Position numbers and translations under genes: made by a program. Shown here in pieces: positions 49,701 to 59,757 of a DNA stretch of 64,000 nt. Where the stretch lies: the NCBI GenBank assembly GCA_947561395.2, contig OX387185.1:46262602-46326601 (forward strand). Direction: 5' to 3'. The stretch comes from Buxus sempervirens. Its lineage: Eukaryota > Streptophyta > Magnoliopsida > Buxales > Buxaceae. Every line of letters starts with the position of its first letter. Within the stretch, counting starts at the first letter, position 1. The notes beneath the pieces are model-generated. The model saw only the letters and a list, made by a program, of their open reading frames with translations. It made no database searches and was not told the origin of the DNA.

Positions 49701-52700
49701 GTACCATTGGGTTGCAAACGTTAGAATCTCCTTTCGTCAATACTATCACGTTACCCTGTGATCTTTCCCTTTCCCGATGAAGTTCGCATTCCGTGTCTTT
49801 TTCCTGCAGCAAACTTCTCATTTCGTCATCCTCGTCAACCTCCCGTGGTCTTCGAACCAAATCAGATCCAGGCATAACAGCATTAGGTGGATTCAATCCA
49901 CCAATCTGTGGAGACAATCCATTATTAGTTTGTCCGTGGGCTTGGCTATGGGCCATCTCTGAACAGCTCCTGAGGTACAAAGTATGACCCATATCTAAGT
50001 TTAGATGGGGTCGGCCTGGAGACCTGATCGAACCGCGATTTTGAATTACAAATTCACCTGCTCCTGGACCTGCAGCATGATCTCCTGACATAGCAGGTCT
50101 GCCCTGCCCGGCCTACCTATAGCCGCCGCCATCGGCATGACCACTGCTACGCTGACTTCCATTCTACCTCCTTCCCTTCTATTAGCCACGTCAGCAGCTC
50201 CTTCTTCAGCAAAAAGACTGCTCCACCTCTTCACCCATTGCTGCCTGACTTCTGGCACCGGCGATATTAATGTTTCAAAGAACAATGAGCCATCCCACAG
50301 GCATACCAACCTGGGAATCCTTCATAAAAGCTGCTCCCTAACTAACATGCTTACCCGACAAAGCTCATTCTGCAATATGTCGATTCCACCCACCTTCAGC
50401 AGCCCGCCACCCATATCTCCAATGAGGATCAGGGTCAAACGCCCCAATAGATACAATGGGATACCTTCGATTTTAATCCATGTAGCACCAACAGAAAATC
50501 CCCGACACTTCTTCCACCTTCAAGCTGTAATCGATGAAAGAGCACGCTTCCTTTCCTCCCCAATCTTGCATCCTTCATATTGATCAATCTCCTAGAGTCA
50601 TTCACTGATTGAGGAAATAGAACTGCTTTCTTCGGAGATAGCTTCGAAATGGAACAAGAAATGCCAAAATCTTTTTGTAATTTCGACAGCACCTCCAACC
50701 AGCTTAACTCAGAGAAGAATTGTTGGCAAATCACCGCCAAGCTCCATTTATCATTTATCGGGCATAAACCGATAACAAGCGACCATCCCTGATTTTGGAT
50801 TTCCCCCATTACTCCATTAGACCTCACAAGCTCGTCCACCGGTGATTCATTTACATCTCTGTTTCGATCATCGCCAGATAACTGCTTTCCTTTACCTCCT
50901 ACATGTGCTTCGCTCCTTAGGACCTTCTTCAAGTCCTTCCATAAGTAATTCCAGTCACTTGATTCGTTATCCATGGGGAATATTAAACTTCTGGTCCTGC
51001 CTTTCCAAAACAAGGATAATTGAATAAACCAACCCCACTCATTGGATTTCCTCCCCAGAACGAGCTTCCTTTCCCTAAAGCGCCTACTGCTGATCACTTC
51101 GTAGCAGAGGCTCCCTCCAGAGTCTCTCAGATCCAGCTCAGTCATCCATTTAATTTCATCCCCCTAGAAAATCAACCACCTAGTACGTTCGCCTGAGCTT
51201 ACCGTTATACGAACATCTTTGCACACCGACTTATATATCCCTCCACCACAATCAATTTCCGTTGGATTCTCGTGGGACTTCATGACCCCACCTATTGACA
51301 TCATTGTCTCCGCAGCTCCACGCGCAAACCCAACGCCTCCTCCAACGATTCCAAAGGAAGTTGACACAGGGTCGACACAAATGACACTCAAAGTGCCGAC
51401 GATAGAACCAACCTTCACACGCCGACTGTCCAGTCCGACCGTCCCTTCTCACCGACTTACCAGTGCTATCACGTCACCTTCGCACACCGGCGCACGGCAC
51501 CTACCTTTTGCACTGTGTCACGATCGCCCAAACACACCGTCGCACAATGAACAGCACCGACCTCCTCCTGCTTCGTCACTGACGAACAGCGTCGGCGTCG
51601 CCCTTCGCACACCTTCAATGTCACTCACCTTCGTTGAACAGGGTCACCTACAAGTGAACAGGGTCACCTTCACTCGCCTTCGTCAAACAGGGTCACCTTC
51701 AACGTCACTCGCCTTCGTCGAACAGGGGACCCTGTTAACTTGGTGTATGATAATACTTATATATTCTAATAATATTGTTTACCAAAATTATCACTACTAT
51801 TATAAATATCCAGCAAGAAAACCTCAACTGCTTTTCATGTGATTTTAAGCATGCTAACTATAGATGAAATTATTTCAATAGTGAGACTTCATCATTATTC
51901 TTCCCAAAAAATCAGAAAATGGGACAGCGTATCAGACTAGAGAAGATTAGAAGACAGTTGTCAAGACTTTCTCGAAAAATAGATCATGTTAGTGGTTACA
52001 TATTTTTGTCCCCAAATAATTGCATACTGTTAAGTAGGGCATGGGAAGTCGTTTGACCACCTTTTTCTCCAATGCGACATTACTCATGTAGTATGAGAGT
52101 AATAATTACACATGGTTGAAATTGCAAGATGATGCTCTCAGGCATAAAGCAACAGAGATCAGAATTCTTAGGCAAAAAAGGGAAGATCGGCCTTTATCCC
52201 TTGTGATTCTGTTGATACTTTGGATGGGAATAACTGGAGTACACACTCAATTATGGACTCTAGCTTTTTCTAGGGGCTTTTTCAACCATGATTGACCCTG
52301 AGCTCAAGGTCGTGTCAAAGTCCAAGATTGGACAATCATTGCATGTCCCACTCACTTTAACATGGGCAGGAACTTTTTGGAAGGTTCTAAAGGAAGGAAC
52401 CACCAAACTCAACTTCTGTGGGGTGAATACTCCTTGGACAAATTAGGGCCGCCAAGGACAAAAGGAATTTTGTGAGATAATGATATTGTGCTTATCCTTT
52501 GTGGTTTTTCAAGGTCCATTGAGGCAGGAAATGCGATTTGTGCTGAAATTTTTGTGATGGTCTGCCATCAAGGAGGCTAGATATCAAGACTGTTGTTTAT
52601 TAAATGTGGATGGTGTCTCGACACTAACAATGTATTGGCTTGCTTCTACCTCATATGCCCTTTAGAGCCCTATGGATCTTGCTAGATTGGCTCGATGTTT

Positions 52701-55700
52701 GACAAATGGGATAAATATCACATTCAATCATGTGCCATAATCAGGTAACAAGTTACCATACAAGCTGGCTAGGATTGACCAGGATAGAAGTGTTCTTTTT
52801 TGGGTTAACTATAAAGAATATGTTATAGGATGAGAGACTATTTTTTGGCCCTCAAACTGCATATATACACGTCAGTAAAAATTTATCAGTAAATCATGTG
52901 CACAGGAGTGTGTGTGTGTCTGTGTGTCATTATATCATTTTCTATAAATAACATTCTATAGGGAAAAAGTTGCACAACCAAGAGGGAACACAATCATTGG
53001 ATGAATAGTTGATAGACTGAGAACAAAAAGTGGAACTGCCATGAAAAATAAGGTTAAAAATGAGCATGTTAAAGAGACCCAATGTATCTATCTCTTATAG
53101 GTGATGAAATAGAGTTGCTCATGATATCTGGACACACTAAAAATAGTCCACTCACAGCTCAAGTGAGAAGTTAGTTGGTGCAAGTTAAAAACATCAAATG
53201 AGCAAAAAGGCTAAAGATGAGGAAACGGAAGAAAAAGGCTAAAGATGATGTTGAAAGAGTAGATGAACAATACCAAAAAAAAATTATGTAACTCAAGAAA
53301 TGGCTCTTCAGATAGAAATTAAATAAAATAAGCAGATAAATATATAGTATATATACACACATAGTGAAGGAGAGAGGATGGAGGGGAGGAAAATGTCTTC
53401 CAGGCCAGGCAAGATATTGCTCCTTAGGTTATCATGCTGCTGTAGTGCATTATCAGTTTTGTCCTCACCAAAAAAAAATTGCAACCAAGAAGGCAAGTGC
53501 CACAGTACCATATGAAAATATCACATTTAACAGGTCTATGTATTATATCACACGATTCAAAACAAATCTTATGAGAAAATAAATCAGCACATTTGATGCA
53601 CGGTTCTTCCATTCACTTTTGGCATGATCTTTTGTGGAGCAGCGAGGCTTTATCACTTATATTCCCACGTATCTTTTCCCTTGCACGCCAACCTAATGAT
53701 TCTGTGTCTGATATCCTATCTTGATCCTCAGTTGGCTTATTCTGGAATTTGCAGTTTTATAGAGACCCAAGGCCGGCCAAGATAGAGGAGATAACCTCCC
53801 TTCTTGACTGCCTTAAAGAGATATCTCTTTATCATTCTAGTCCCAATAGAGTCGTTTGGTCCCTCCCCATTCCCTTCTGGGTCATTTTCTTGTAAATCTT
53901 TCTTTTTTATCTATTGTCCAGGTAGCCTGATTCTCCTCCTTCCAAGTTTGTTTCTCATTTATGGAAGCCTAGACAACCTCCAAAAGGAGAGGTCACATGA
54001 TCTATAGCTTAATGTTTAGGCGGTGGTGTAGCACATGTGGTTAGAGAGGAACCAAAGAATATTTCAGGACAGGCGGGCCAGCACCAAGTATGTGGTTGAG
54101 TCCATTCTAGTAGTGGTTGCCTCATGCATTTCAGTTCGATCAGAGTTTTGAGGATTGGGTATATCAGAGATTATTAGGGACCGGCACGGATGTTGCTTCT
54201 CTTCCCCCGACTATACTAGTTTTGCTAGTTTTGCTGTATCAGTTGGCACAGATGTTGCTTCTCTTGGTTAGTTTTTGCTATATCTGTTGGCTATATAAGA
54301 GATTATTAGGTTTGTAGTGCATGGTGTGGATTTTTTGCCAGATTTTTGCTTATATGTAGCTATACATGTGGTCCCCACATCTCATGGATCCACTGTCCTG
54401 TTTGTACTATCCTTTTCCTCTAAGATTTATTTATTATTCTTTATTACCCATAAAAAAAATAAAAAAGAGCAAATGCAATGCATTATCTAACTAACAGAGC
54501 AGTTTCTTCCACAAGGCATTAATCATATAAACATATCACCATGGTTTAAATTTCGCCAAAACTTCACGAAATTTTTCCCAAATTCTCTCTTTGGAAGATA
54601 TCAAAATTTTACTTGCATCAATATTTCCCCTACCTTTAATTTTTTTTTTTAATCTTTTAAATGGGATGTTCATGGGAAACATCCCGATATTTCTGTCGAT
54701 AACATTTCCTTATTCCAAAAGTGCAAAATTTTTGTCAAAATTGAAATTCAAAAGCATGATATTACTGCTGTAGCGTATCCAAAAAAAGTTCCCAAGTCCA
54801 CATGTGCAGTGGATAAATCATTAAGCCTCATGATTGGTAACTTTAATTCCAAATGACACTATGACAGCACTACTTACCAGGGGCATAGATATCCTCATCT
54901 TCAATGTCAAGTTCTTCAAGAGCTCCAATGCCAAAACCAGGAGCAACTTTTCCTGCTATAAAATTAAAAGGAGTTAAATTAATCCAAGAATTTCAAAACA
55001 AACTAATTTCCATGCAAGTTTCAGAAATCCAACAATTAGAAATATTACAATATGAAAATTTTAGAGAAAGATGACTTGTATAAATACAGTGAGATAATAG
55101 ATCTTACACTTGAATCCAAACTGATTATCTTGCACTAAACCAGATTTTCTATCTCCTGCTTCTTTATGGCCAGATACACGTAACCTTTTCTTTTCTGGGA
55201 AACAGACCAAATATTCAGATGAACTAATCCTTGAAGCAGATAGCAGCCATTACTGACTTTATTTGAGAATCTACTGACCTCTAAACTCGGGAGCATTCTT
55301 GTAAGGATCATAACCTAAACCATGCAAGTCCTGCTTAGGGTTGAGTACATAAACCTGAAATGTAGAAGTAATAAGAAGAGGCTTTCTCTTTGTCAACCAG
55401 AACAATGAACAATTCCAAAGATTTATTTAGCAATCACAATGTAAACTTATGGCAAAGTAGCATAAATAGAACAATCCAATCTGAAGATTAAAAAAAAGAT
55501 ATATTCCCACACTTCATTAGCAAAAGGGAAAAAATAAATGAATAAATCAAATGTCAATAAGAAATATAAATGAGCATGAAGATAACAGATAAAAAACCGT
55601 GAAGCCTAACAGACTGCAATAAAGGAGTAAGCAATTGAACCTCAGTCAGTTTACTAAAGCAGACAAGTACATGATGTGTACTTCAAAGAAATAAGAGTGT

Positions 55701-58700
55701 GTCAGAACCCCAATTTTGGGGGTGTAATTTGCAAAAACAAAAAAGGAACTTGTTGAGATAAAAGTTGGAAAACAGGGGAGGAAGTGAAAATTTAAAATTT
55801 AATTTTTAATCCCTGAACTGTTTAAAATACCAAGAAGGGATTTAAATTCTTTAAATTTGCAAAAGTCTGCCCCAATTTTTCCACGAACGAAAACTTGCTG
55901 TTTTCGTTCGTGGGTTGCCATTTTGCAACCCAAAATCAGTGGGAATCATCTAGAAATGATTCCCACGTTTTAGAAAAGAAGATTGGAAGGAAAATAGATG
56001 GGTTTTCGAATCAGAAAGGAAAGTTTTTCAATTTAGAAACTCGCGATTGGCCGTTTGGACAGTCGATCAAACCAGAAAATGCTATGGGGGTTCTCAATCC
56101 TTCTTCTTTCCTTCTTAGATGGTTAGGAAGTTTCCATTTAGCCGAAGCCCTCTCCCTTTCTCTAGCTGGACCGTGAAACAATCAATCAAAATCAAGGGGA
56201 TTTCTTTCGTTTCCAAAAGAGGAACTGTGGGGGTAATTTCCGAAGCTTTCCCTTTTCTCTCGATCTCATCTGGGATCAAGGATCTGTAATAACACAGGAG
56301 CTTCCACCATTGTGAAAGGGGGACGGAAAAAAACTCTGATCTGTGACGGAGATTCAGCAGCTCAACCAGTCTCTCGCTCACTTTTTGTCTCTCGAAACCT
56401 CACTCGCACACCTCCCTGTCGCACCTTTTCTTGTCGCACACTGTGTCACAGCTTCCCATTCGCCCATATTTCTCTCTCTCAGTCGCAACCCCACCTGCGA
56501 CAATCCTCGCACAAGTTTCTCTCTGTTTCCCTCATTTTTCTCTGCCGCAGTTAGCACCACTCTTCTCCCTGTTGCAGCAGCTCCTCCACGAAGTGTTTTC
56601 TCACTCGCAAGTCTCTGTTCGACTCCACTCCTCAACGAAAGAAACTTTAAGTTTCTGTATCTGCAACGTGAGACGCATTACTCATCTGCTTTCATTTTCT
56701 GAGGGTCAAGAGCTGATTAAAGCACTCATATTCGTCTGAATCAGGTAAGCCTTCCACTGTTTTTTTCTTTATGATGCCTGGGTGATTGGAGATCTAGGAT
56801 TTCTGTGAGAATTGTTGCTGTTTTAGTTGAATGCTCTGATTGTAATAAGGATTGTTTCAATTCGGTAATATCATTATAGACTCTTCTTTCGAAAGTTCTA
56901 TATTTTGTGTCTCTAGTTTTTTAAGGATGAGATGGAATCTGTATTCAGTTTTAGGATGTGCTTGACAGTCATTTGTTTTGTTGAACTTTTTTGGTATTTA
57001 CAGCAACTTTGTCACTTGGGTTAGTGTGTTTATAATTGTTAATGCCTCGGTCACATATTTATGTATATAATTGTTTTCAGATTTGTTAGGTGAGATTTTT
57101 AGTTTATTTATTCCATTACTTTACAGATTATTTGTCTCTCATACCATTTAATCCATCCTCGTAAGATTATTTCCTTCATTAAGGTTTAGGTATCTTTTTA
57201 GAAATAAAAATGGAAAATGAAAAATGAAAAAAATATAAAAATAAAATTAGAATCTTGTATTTTAGAAAATCTGAATTTAATATTTTATTTTGTCGGAATT
57301 TTGTATATATAGGATTTTAGCAAACTTAGAAATGTTGCATTTTTAGGATTTGGAAATATTAGTCAATTTAGAAACATTTAGAAAAGTAGAAACTTTCCCT
57401 TTTAGTAAATTTAAAAATCTTCCTTTTAGAAATTTTAGAAATACTTCTCTTGTACAAAATCTAAGAAATTTAGAAATGTTTCCTTTTTAGGATTTGTACA
57501 TTAACAAATTTAAAAACACTTAGAAGTTTAGAAACCTTCCTTTTAGAAACTTTCTTTTTTTAGAAATTTGTAAAGATTATTTTTTTTAGAAATATTCCAC
57601 TCTTGTAAAATTTAACAAACTTAGGAACTTTCCTTAGAATTTGTAAATAGTTAAAATTTTGAAATTGTAAGTAAGTAATTTCTTTTTAGGGTGAAATCTA
57701 GATAAGGTAACTGGTTCATTGAACCAGGGGTGGTTGGGTGCCTAACACCTTCCCAACCACTTAATTGAACCCCCTAACCCAGAAATCTGGTTGAATCACA
57801 TTTGAAACTCCCATGTAATTAATTATTTCTCTTGGTGTCCATCCACACCCGAAATCAAACCATGGATGGTGGCGACTCCATTGACCTGAACCGACCCCCA
57901 CGGGCCGTGTTCTCACAGAGTGCATTTATCCAAATGGATCATCAGATACTGTTGCAAATGCACAAGTGCACCAACTTGACATAAATACCTCTCCGACTGA
58001 CATAGTCAAAACATCCATAAAATGCCGCATGAAATATTCTCTAGGAGAGAAAAATATACTTCGTTTCTAATCATTAAAAAATAAACAAAAACACATATAA
58101 TCGAAAATGATGGTTAAAAAATAGAAACATTAGCATTTACAAGGCAAGAATCACTACCTGCCCTTTTTAGGAAGATCAATGTTTACTTCTAATTAATTAT
58201 ATATGCAACTAAAAATGAAAATTCAGTGGAGTTAGTGGCCCAAGTTCCAGAAACAAAATGAAATTGAAATTCGAGCTTCTCCTTTTAGAGGCAAAAAGCA
58301 AGATCCACAAAGACTAGAAAGTAGATAGGTTACTTGTGTCTCAAATGACCAGCTTTTTAACGACATGTTGCCATTTAGACAGCCATATCTTAAATAAGCC
58401 CGTTTAGACCCTAAAACAAATACAATGTACTTGTTCAAAGATGTGGGTCCATGAATTAACCAACAAGGTGGGCCAGTACATTTCTATATGTAGCAAATCC
58501 ATAAGCCAAAGCGTTAAAATGACAACAGTTTCAGATGCCTAAGGAACTATGCAGGCAAACAGAATTCAACATTTCAACCATGTCGTGATTTCTTGACTAT
58601 CAGTTCCCAGGCTAACAAACCACAACAATGAAATATGCTTATATTAATAAAGGAAAAGAATGCTGCTAAATAGTCAGAAGCAACCCGTTTCGCATGTTAA

Positions 58701-59757
58701 AGATGGAGTTTGATCTGGTCGCTTCTCTTGCAGTCTAATCACATCCCTTGTTTACAAGCACATAAAATTAATAAAGGAAAATAATTCTTCAAATGTATCA
58801 AATACTGAAGACTCATTCTCTGAGATCCAAAATTGGGCAAATACAATAAAAAAACAGAGTCGCATCCAAATCTCACTTAACAGTACATGAGAGGATTGGT
58901 TTATATACTTTTTTGTGGATCAGGAAAGCAAATGAAACTTAAGTATTCTTAAGAATTCTGTTAGTTTTTTTCTTGTTACTAAGTGGACAGCTATTTAAAT
59001 AACGGTTGCTTAACTTGTCCTTTGAAGTTGAATTGCAAAGACATAACTAATAGGTGGCTAAAATTTTGAATAAGGAATTTAAATATTATACCTGTACAAG
59101 CGTTGTATTTCAATACCCTGGGGACTGGGCACATCATATTGATTCATATAGGTTATTAGTGATAGTTCATACCTTTTAGGTGAATAATTGGATTCCTAGT
59201 GCTCTTTATAATTGGTATTCTATATCTAACAAGTTCGAAAGGATCTTTTTTTTTTTAGCAGTGTACTTTCTTTGACTCTTAAGTCTTCGTATTTTTTGTA
59301 TCTTCCAAGCTTTTAGGCATCCAGTGGCTAGTTTTTTAGTCAAGCACCTCTTGTTATAGTATGTTTAGTTGTTTTCCCCATTAGAGTATAGCTAATACAA
59401 ACATGCTCATTTACTGATAAAAAATTTCATCACATGGTCATTCCAAAAGAAAGGAAGAAGAACAAGAACAAGAACAAGGAGGAGGCTAGAAAGAAAAATT
59501 GATAACATGACATGAACTTTGATTTAAAGAAAGATTCAAGGATTTAACATATATCAGAAAAGAGAAGAATAAATCTGATCAGGTATAGATGAGGAATCTA
59601 CTCACAGGCGTACTTTGAGAAGCATGTATATCATCCTCAGCTGATTGTTCAAGAACACTTTCATGGTCGCTCTTATAAGTCTCAGACTGAGCAAGTGATT
59701 CTTTTGTGTGGTCAGACGAAAGTGCTATAAATGCTTTTCTAGCCTGTCGACGTGCAT
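37797..59757 (-). CDS. TGH: TOUGH (TGH) G-patch/SURP RNA-processing protein, 5' part missing
   Basis: Nuclear RNA-processing factor; Arabidopsis TGH works in splicing and microRNA biogenesis with the DCL1 complex. Ten exons are visible in coding order: 59757-59606, 55354-55279, 55194-55108, 54955-54878, 41515-41371, 41226-40740, 40606-40319, 40223-40095, 39826-39608, 38702-37797. Phases agree across all junctions, giving about 854 residues. Recognisable parts: [11 protein letters not shown] just after where the G-patch should be; [37 protein letters not shown]; the SURP domain in the 41226-40740 exon ([14 protein letters not shown]...); [56 protein letters not shown]; and an Arg/Ser/Lys-rich tail. 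The N-terminal DUF1604 and G-patch exons must lie beyond 64000, because the visible upstream intron is at least 4.2 kb. Introns of 13.4 and 4.25 kb are swollen by transposons, but no visible exon is damaged. Confidence 0.92.
42357..45590 (-). pseudogene. LINE ORF2: endonuclease C-terminus, reverse transcriptase, zf-RVT region
   Basis: From 45590 downward: IGGDFNV of the endonuclease (about 45585-45565), a linker, then the reverse transcriptase with [34 protein letters not shown] and [10 protein letters not shown] (about 43930). A downstream region (43244-42357) contains [13 protein letters not shown] and the Cys-rich [20 protein letters not shown], followed by [12 protein letters not shown]. 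The segments 45393-44920, 44826-43903 and 43899-43426 share one frame, interrupted by TAG stops. The last segment is shifted, so at least one frameshift exists. Not functional. Confidence 0.88.
45600..47220. mobile_element. DNA element with GTATCG-word ends and CT-rich core, nested in the LINE
   Basis: It interrupts the LINE endonuclease between the codons for ARQSCN (right side) and LPRSIGG (left side), so the limits are known within a few bases. The ends are inverted relatives: GGTTCAAAGTATCGTATCG on the left, and GGGTTTAAATTATCGTGCCG reading in from the right. About 130 bp inside each end are degenerate GTATCG/CGATACG words in both orientations. The middle has an AT-rich part (45720-46400) and a CT-rich part (46456-47105). 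No transposase was found and no clear target duplication, so the superfamily is unassigned. Confidence 0.7.
46456..47105 (+). repeat. CT-rich satellite with 24-bp higher-order structure
   Basis: A pyrimidine-only tract of about 650 bp, interrupted by GTTAC/GTCAC words. Starts of CTCTGTTACTCTCGCTC fall at 46482, 46554, 46650 and 46722, spacings of 72, 96 and 72 bp, all multiples of 24. After about 46790 it decays into irregular CTCTCGTTCCC-type sequence. Long open frames here in several phases are composition artefacts. Confidence 0.88.
47314..48552. mobile_element. hAT-like element with perfect 8-bp target duplication, nested in the LINE
   Basis: A 1239-bp insertion flanked by ACAAGGAC at 47306-47313 and 48553-48560. 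The ends are inverted and diverged: CAGTGTTTTCAGTTTCGG against CAAGATTTTGAGTTTCGG (reverse strand of the right end). Removing it restores the LINE endonuclease reading [13 protein letters not shown]. An 8-bp duplication and CA-type ends fit hAT. It contains an imperfect 41-bp palindrome (47483-47523), a second hairpin near the right end (48499-48525), and a short coding remnant at 47776-48210. Confidence 0.85.
47776..48210 (+). pseudogene. Tyr/Pro-rich protein tail, probable hAT transposase C-terminus
   Basis: An open frame of about 144 codons between an upstream TAG and a TGA stop. It begins [12 protein letters not shown] and continues Tyr/Pro/Ser-rich (for example NPYPYGYY), then [27 protein letters not shown]. 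Plant hAT-type proteins can end in similar YYPQQ/YG-rich tails, and the location inside a hAT-like element supports that reading. The BED finger and dimerisation core are absent, so this is an internal-deletion remnant. The possibility that it is a captured host gene fragment is not excluded. Confidence 0.5.
48650..48875 (-). pseudogene. LINE endonuclease N-terminus
   Basis: Starts at the ATG at 48875. [13 protein letters not shown]...[21 protein letters not shown] is the classic start of the plant L1 APE-type endonuclease. The frame breaks after GKSGGRILA. The rest of the domain lies beyond the two inserted elements, at 47221-47313 and below 45590. Confidence 0.85.
49324..51418 (-). pseudogene. 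LINE ORF1 (DUF4283-like) relic
   Basis: Broken into several frames. 51145-50435 contains [11 protein letters not shown]-like and [11 protein letters not shown] sequence and [20 protein letters not shown]. In another frame around 50480-50380 lies [21 protein letters not shown], matching the WVRIEGIPLHLW-type core of DUF4283 proteins that form plant LINE ORF1. The remaining 49324-50091 frame is the hydrophilic C-terminal part. ORF1 proteins bind the element's RNA; this one is not functional. The true start codon is uncertain. Confidence 0.7.
52380..52815 (+). pseudogene. LINE RNase H domain relic
   Basis: Heavily decayed plus-strand coding remnant. Pieces such as TKLNFCGVN (for a TKLNFDG-type start) and, at the end, ITFNHVP...[19 protein letters not shown] follow the order of the RNase H domain found at the end of some plant LINEs. 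Stops and shifts are frequent. It runs opposite to the large LINE and is a separate, older insertion. Confidence 0.5.
53790..54140 (+). pseudogene. LINE C-terminal (zf-RVT) relic
   Basis: Plus-strand pieces [15 protein letters not shown] (about 53860-53905) and [17 protein letters not shown] (about 54025-54090) resemble the conserved W.P.G.FSVKS and WLERN.RIF blocks of plant LINE ORF2. Frames are interrupted. It is distinct from the minus-strand LINE. Confidence 0.6.
55700..57917 (+). mobile_element. Solo LTR of a Gypsy-like retrotransposon
   Basis: A 2218-bp sequence beginning TGTCAGAACCCC and ending GTGTTCTCACA (TG...CA ends; TGTCAGAAC against TGTGAGAAC inverted), flanked by a perfect 5-bp duplication GAGTG at 55695-55699 and 57918-57922. 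GGTGGCGACTCC near the 3' end is typical of long plant Gypsy LTRs, so the orientation is probably plus. No internal gag/pol or second LTR is present, so the internal region was removed by LTR-LTR recombination. It sits in the TGH intron between exons 59757-59606 and 55354-55279. Confidence 0.9.

Larger units (their letters stand above)
42215..51740 (-). mobile_element. Decayed L1-like LINE inside a TGH intron, broken by two insertions
   Basis: Minus-strand LINE with its 3' end at a T-run (42215-42223, the poly(A) tail) and GC-rich 5' region ending near 51740. Order on the minus strand: ORF1 with a DUF4283-like region, endonuclease, reverse transcriptase with FADD motif, then a C-terminal zf-RVT-like region. 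Subtracting the two nested elements leaves about 6.7 kb, close to full length for plant L1 LINEs. A minisatellite-like run of AACAGGGTCACCTTCACTCG units (about 51640-51735) marks the 5' end. Several stops and frameshifts make it inactive. I could not find flanking target duplications, so the 5' boundary is approximate. Confidence 0.85.
51741..54877. other. Remainder of the 13.4-kb TGH intron
   Basis: AT-rich intronic DNA with two plus-strand LINE relics (listed separately). It also holds a short stretch at about 54541-54740 with GGTTTAAATTTCG and ATTTCTGTCGATAACATTTC words, similar in style to the ends of the elements nested in the LINE. No exon-like sequence was recognised. Confidence 0.5.

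Noticed and set aside
50137-50583. 148-codon plus-strand frame
   Set aside because: Antisense to LINE ORF1 (DUF4283-like) and without its own family features.
51219-51842. 207-codon plus-strand frame at the LINE 5' end
   Set aside because: Antisense to the LINE ORF1 start and the GC-rich 5' repeats; no domain.
56312-56739. Overlapping frames of 80-119 codons
   Set aside because: Lie within the solo LTR, in different phases, with no domain; LTRs do not encode proteins.
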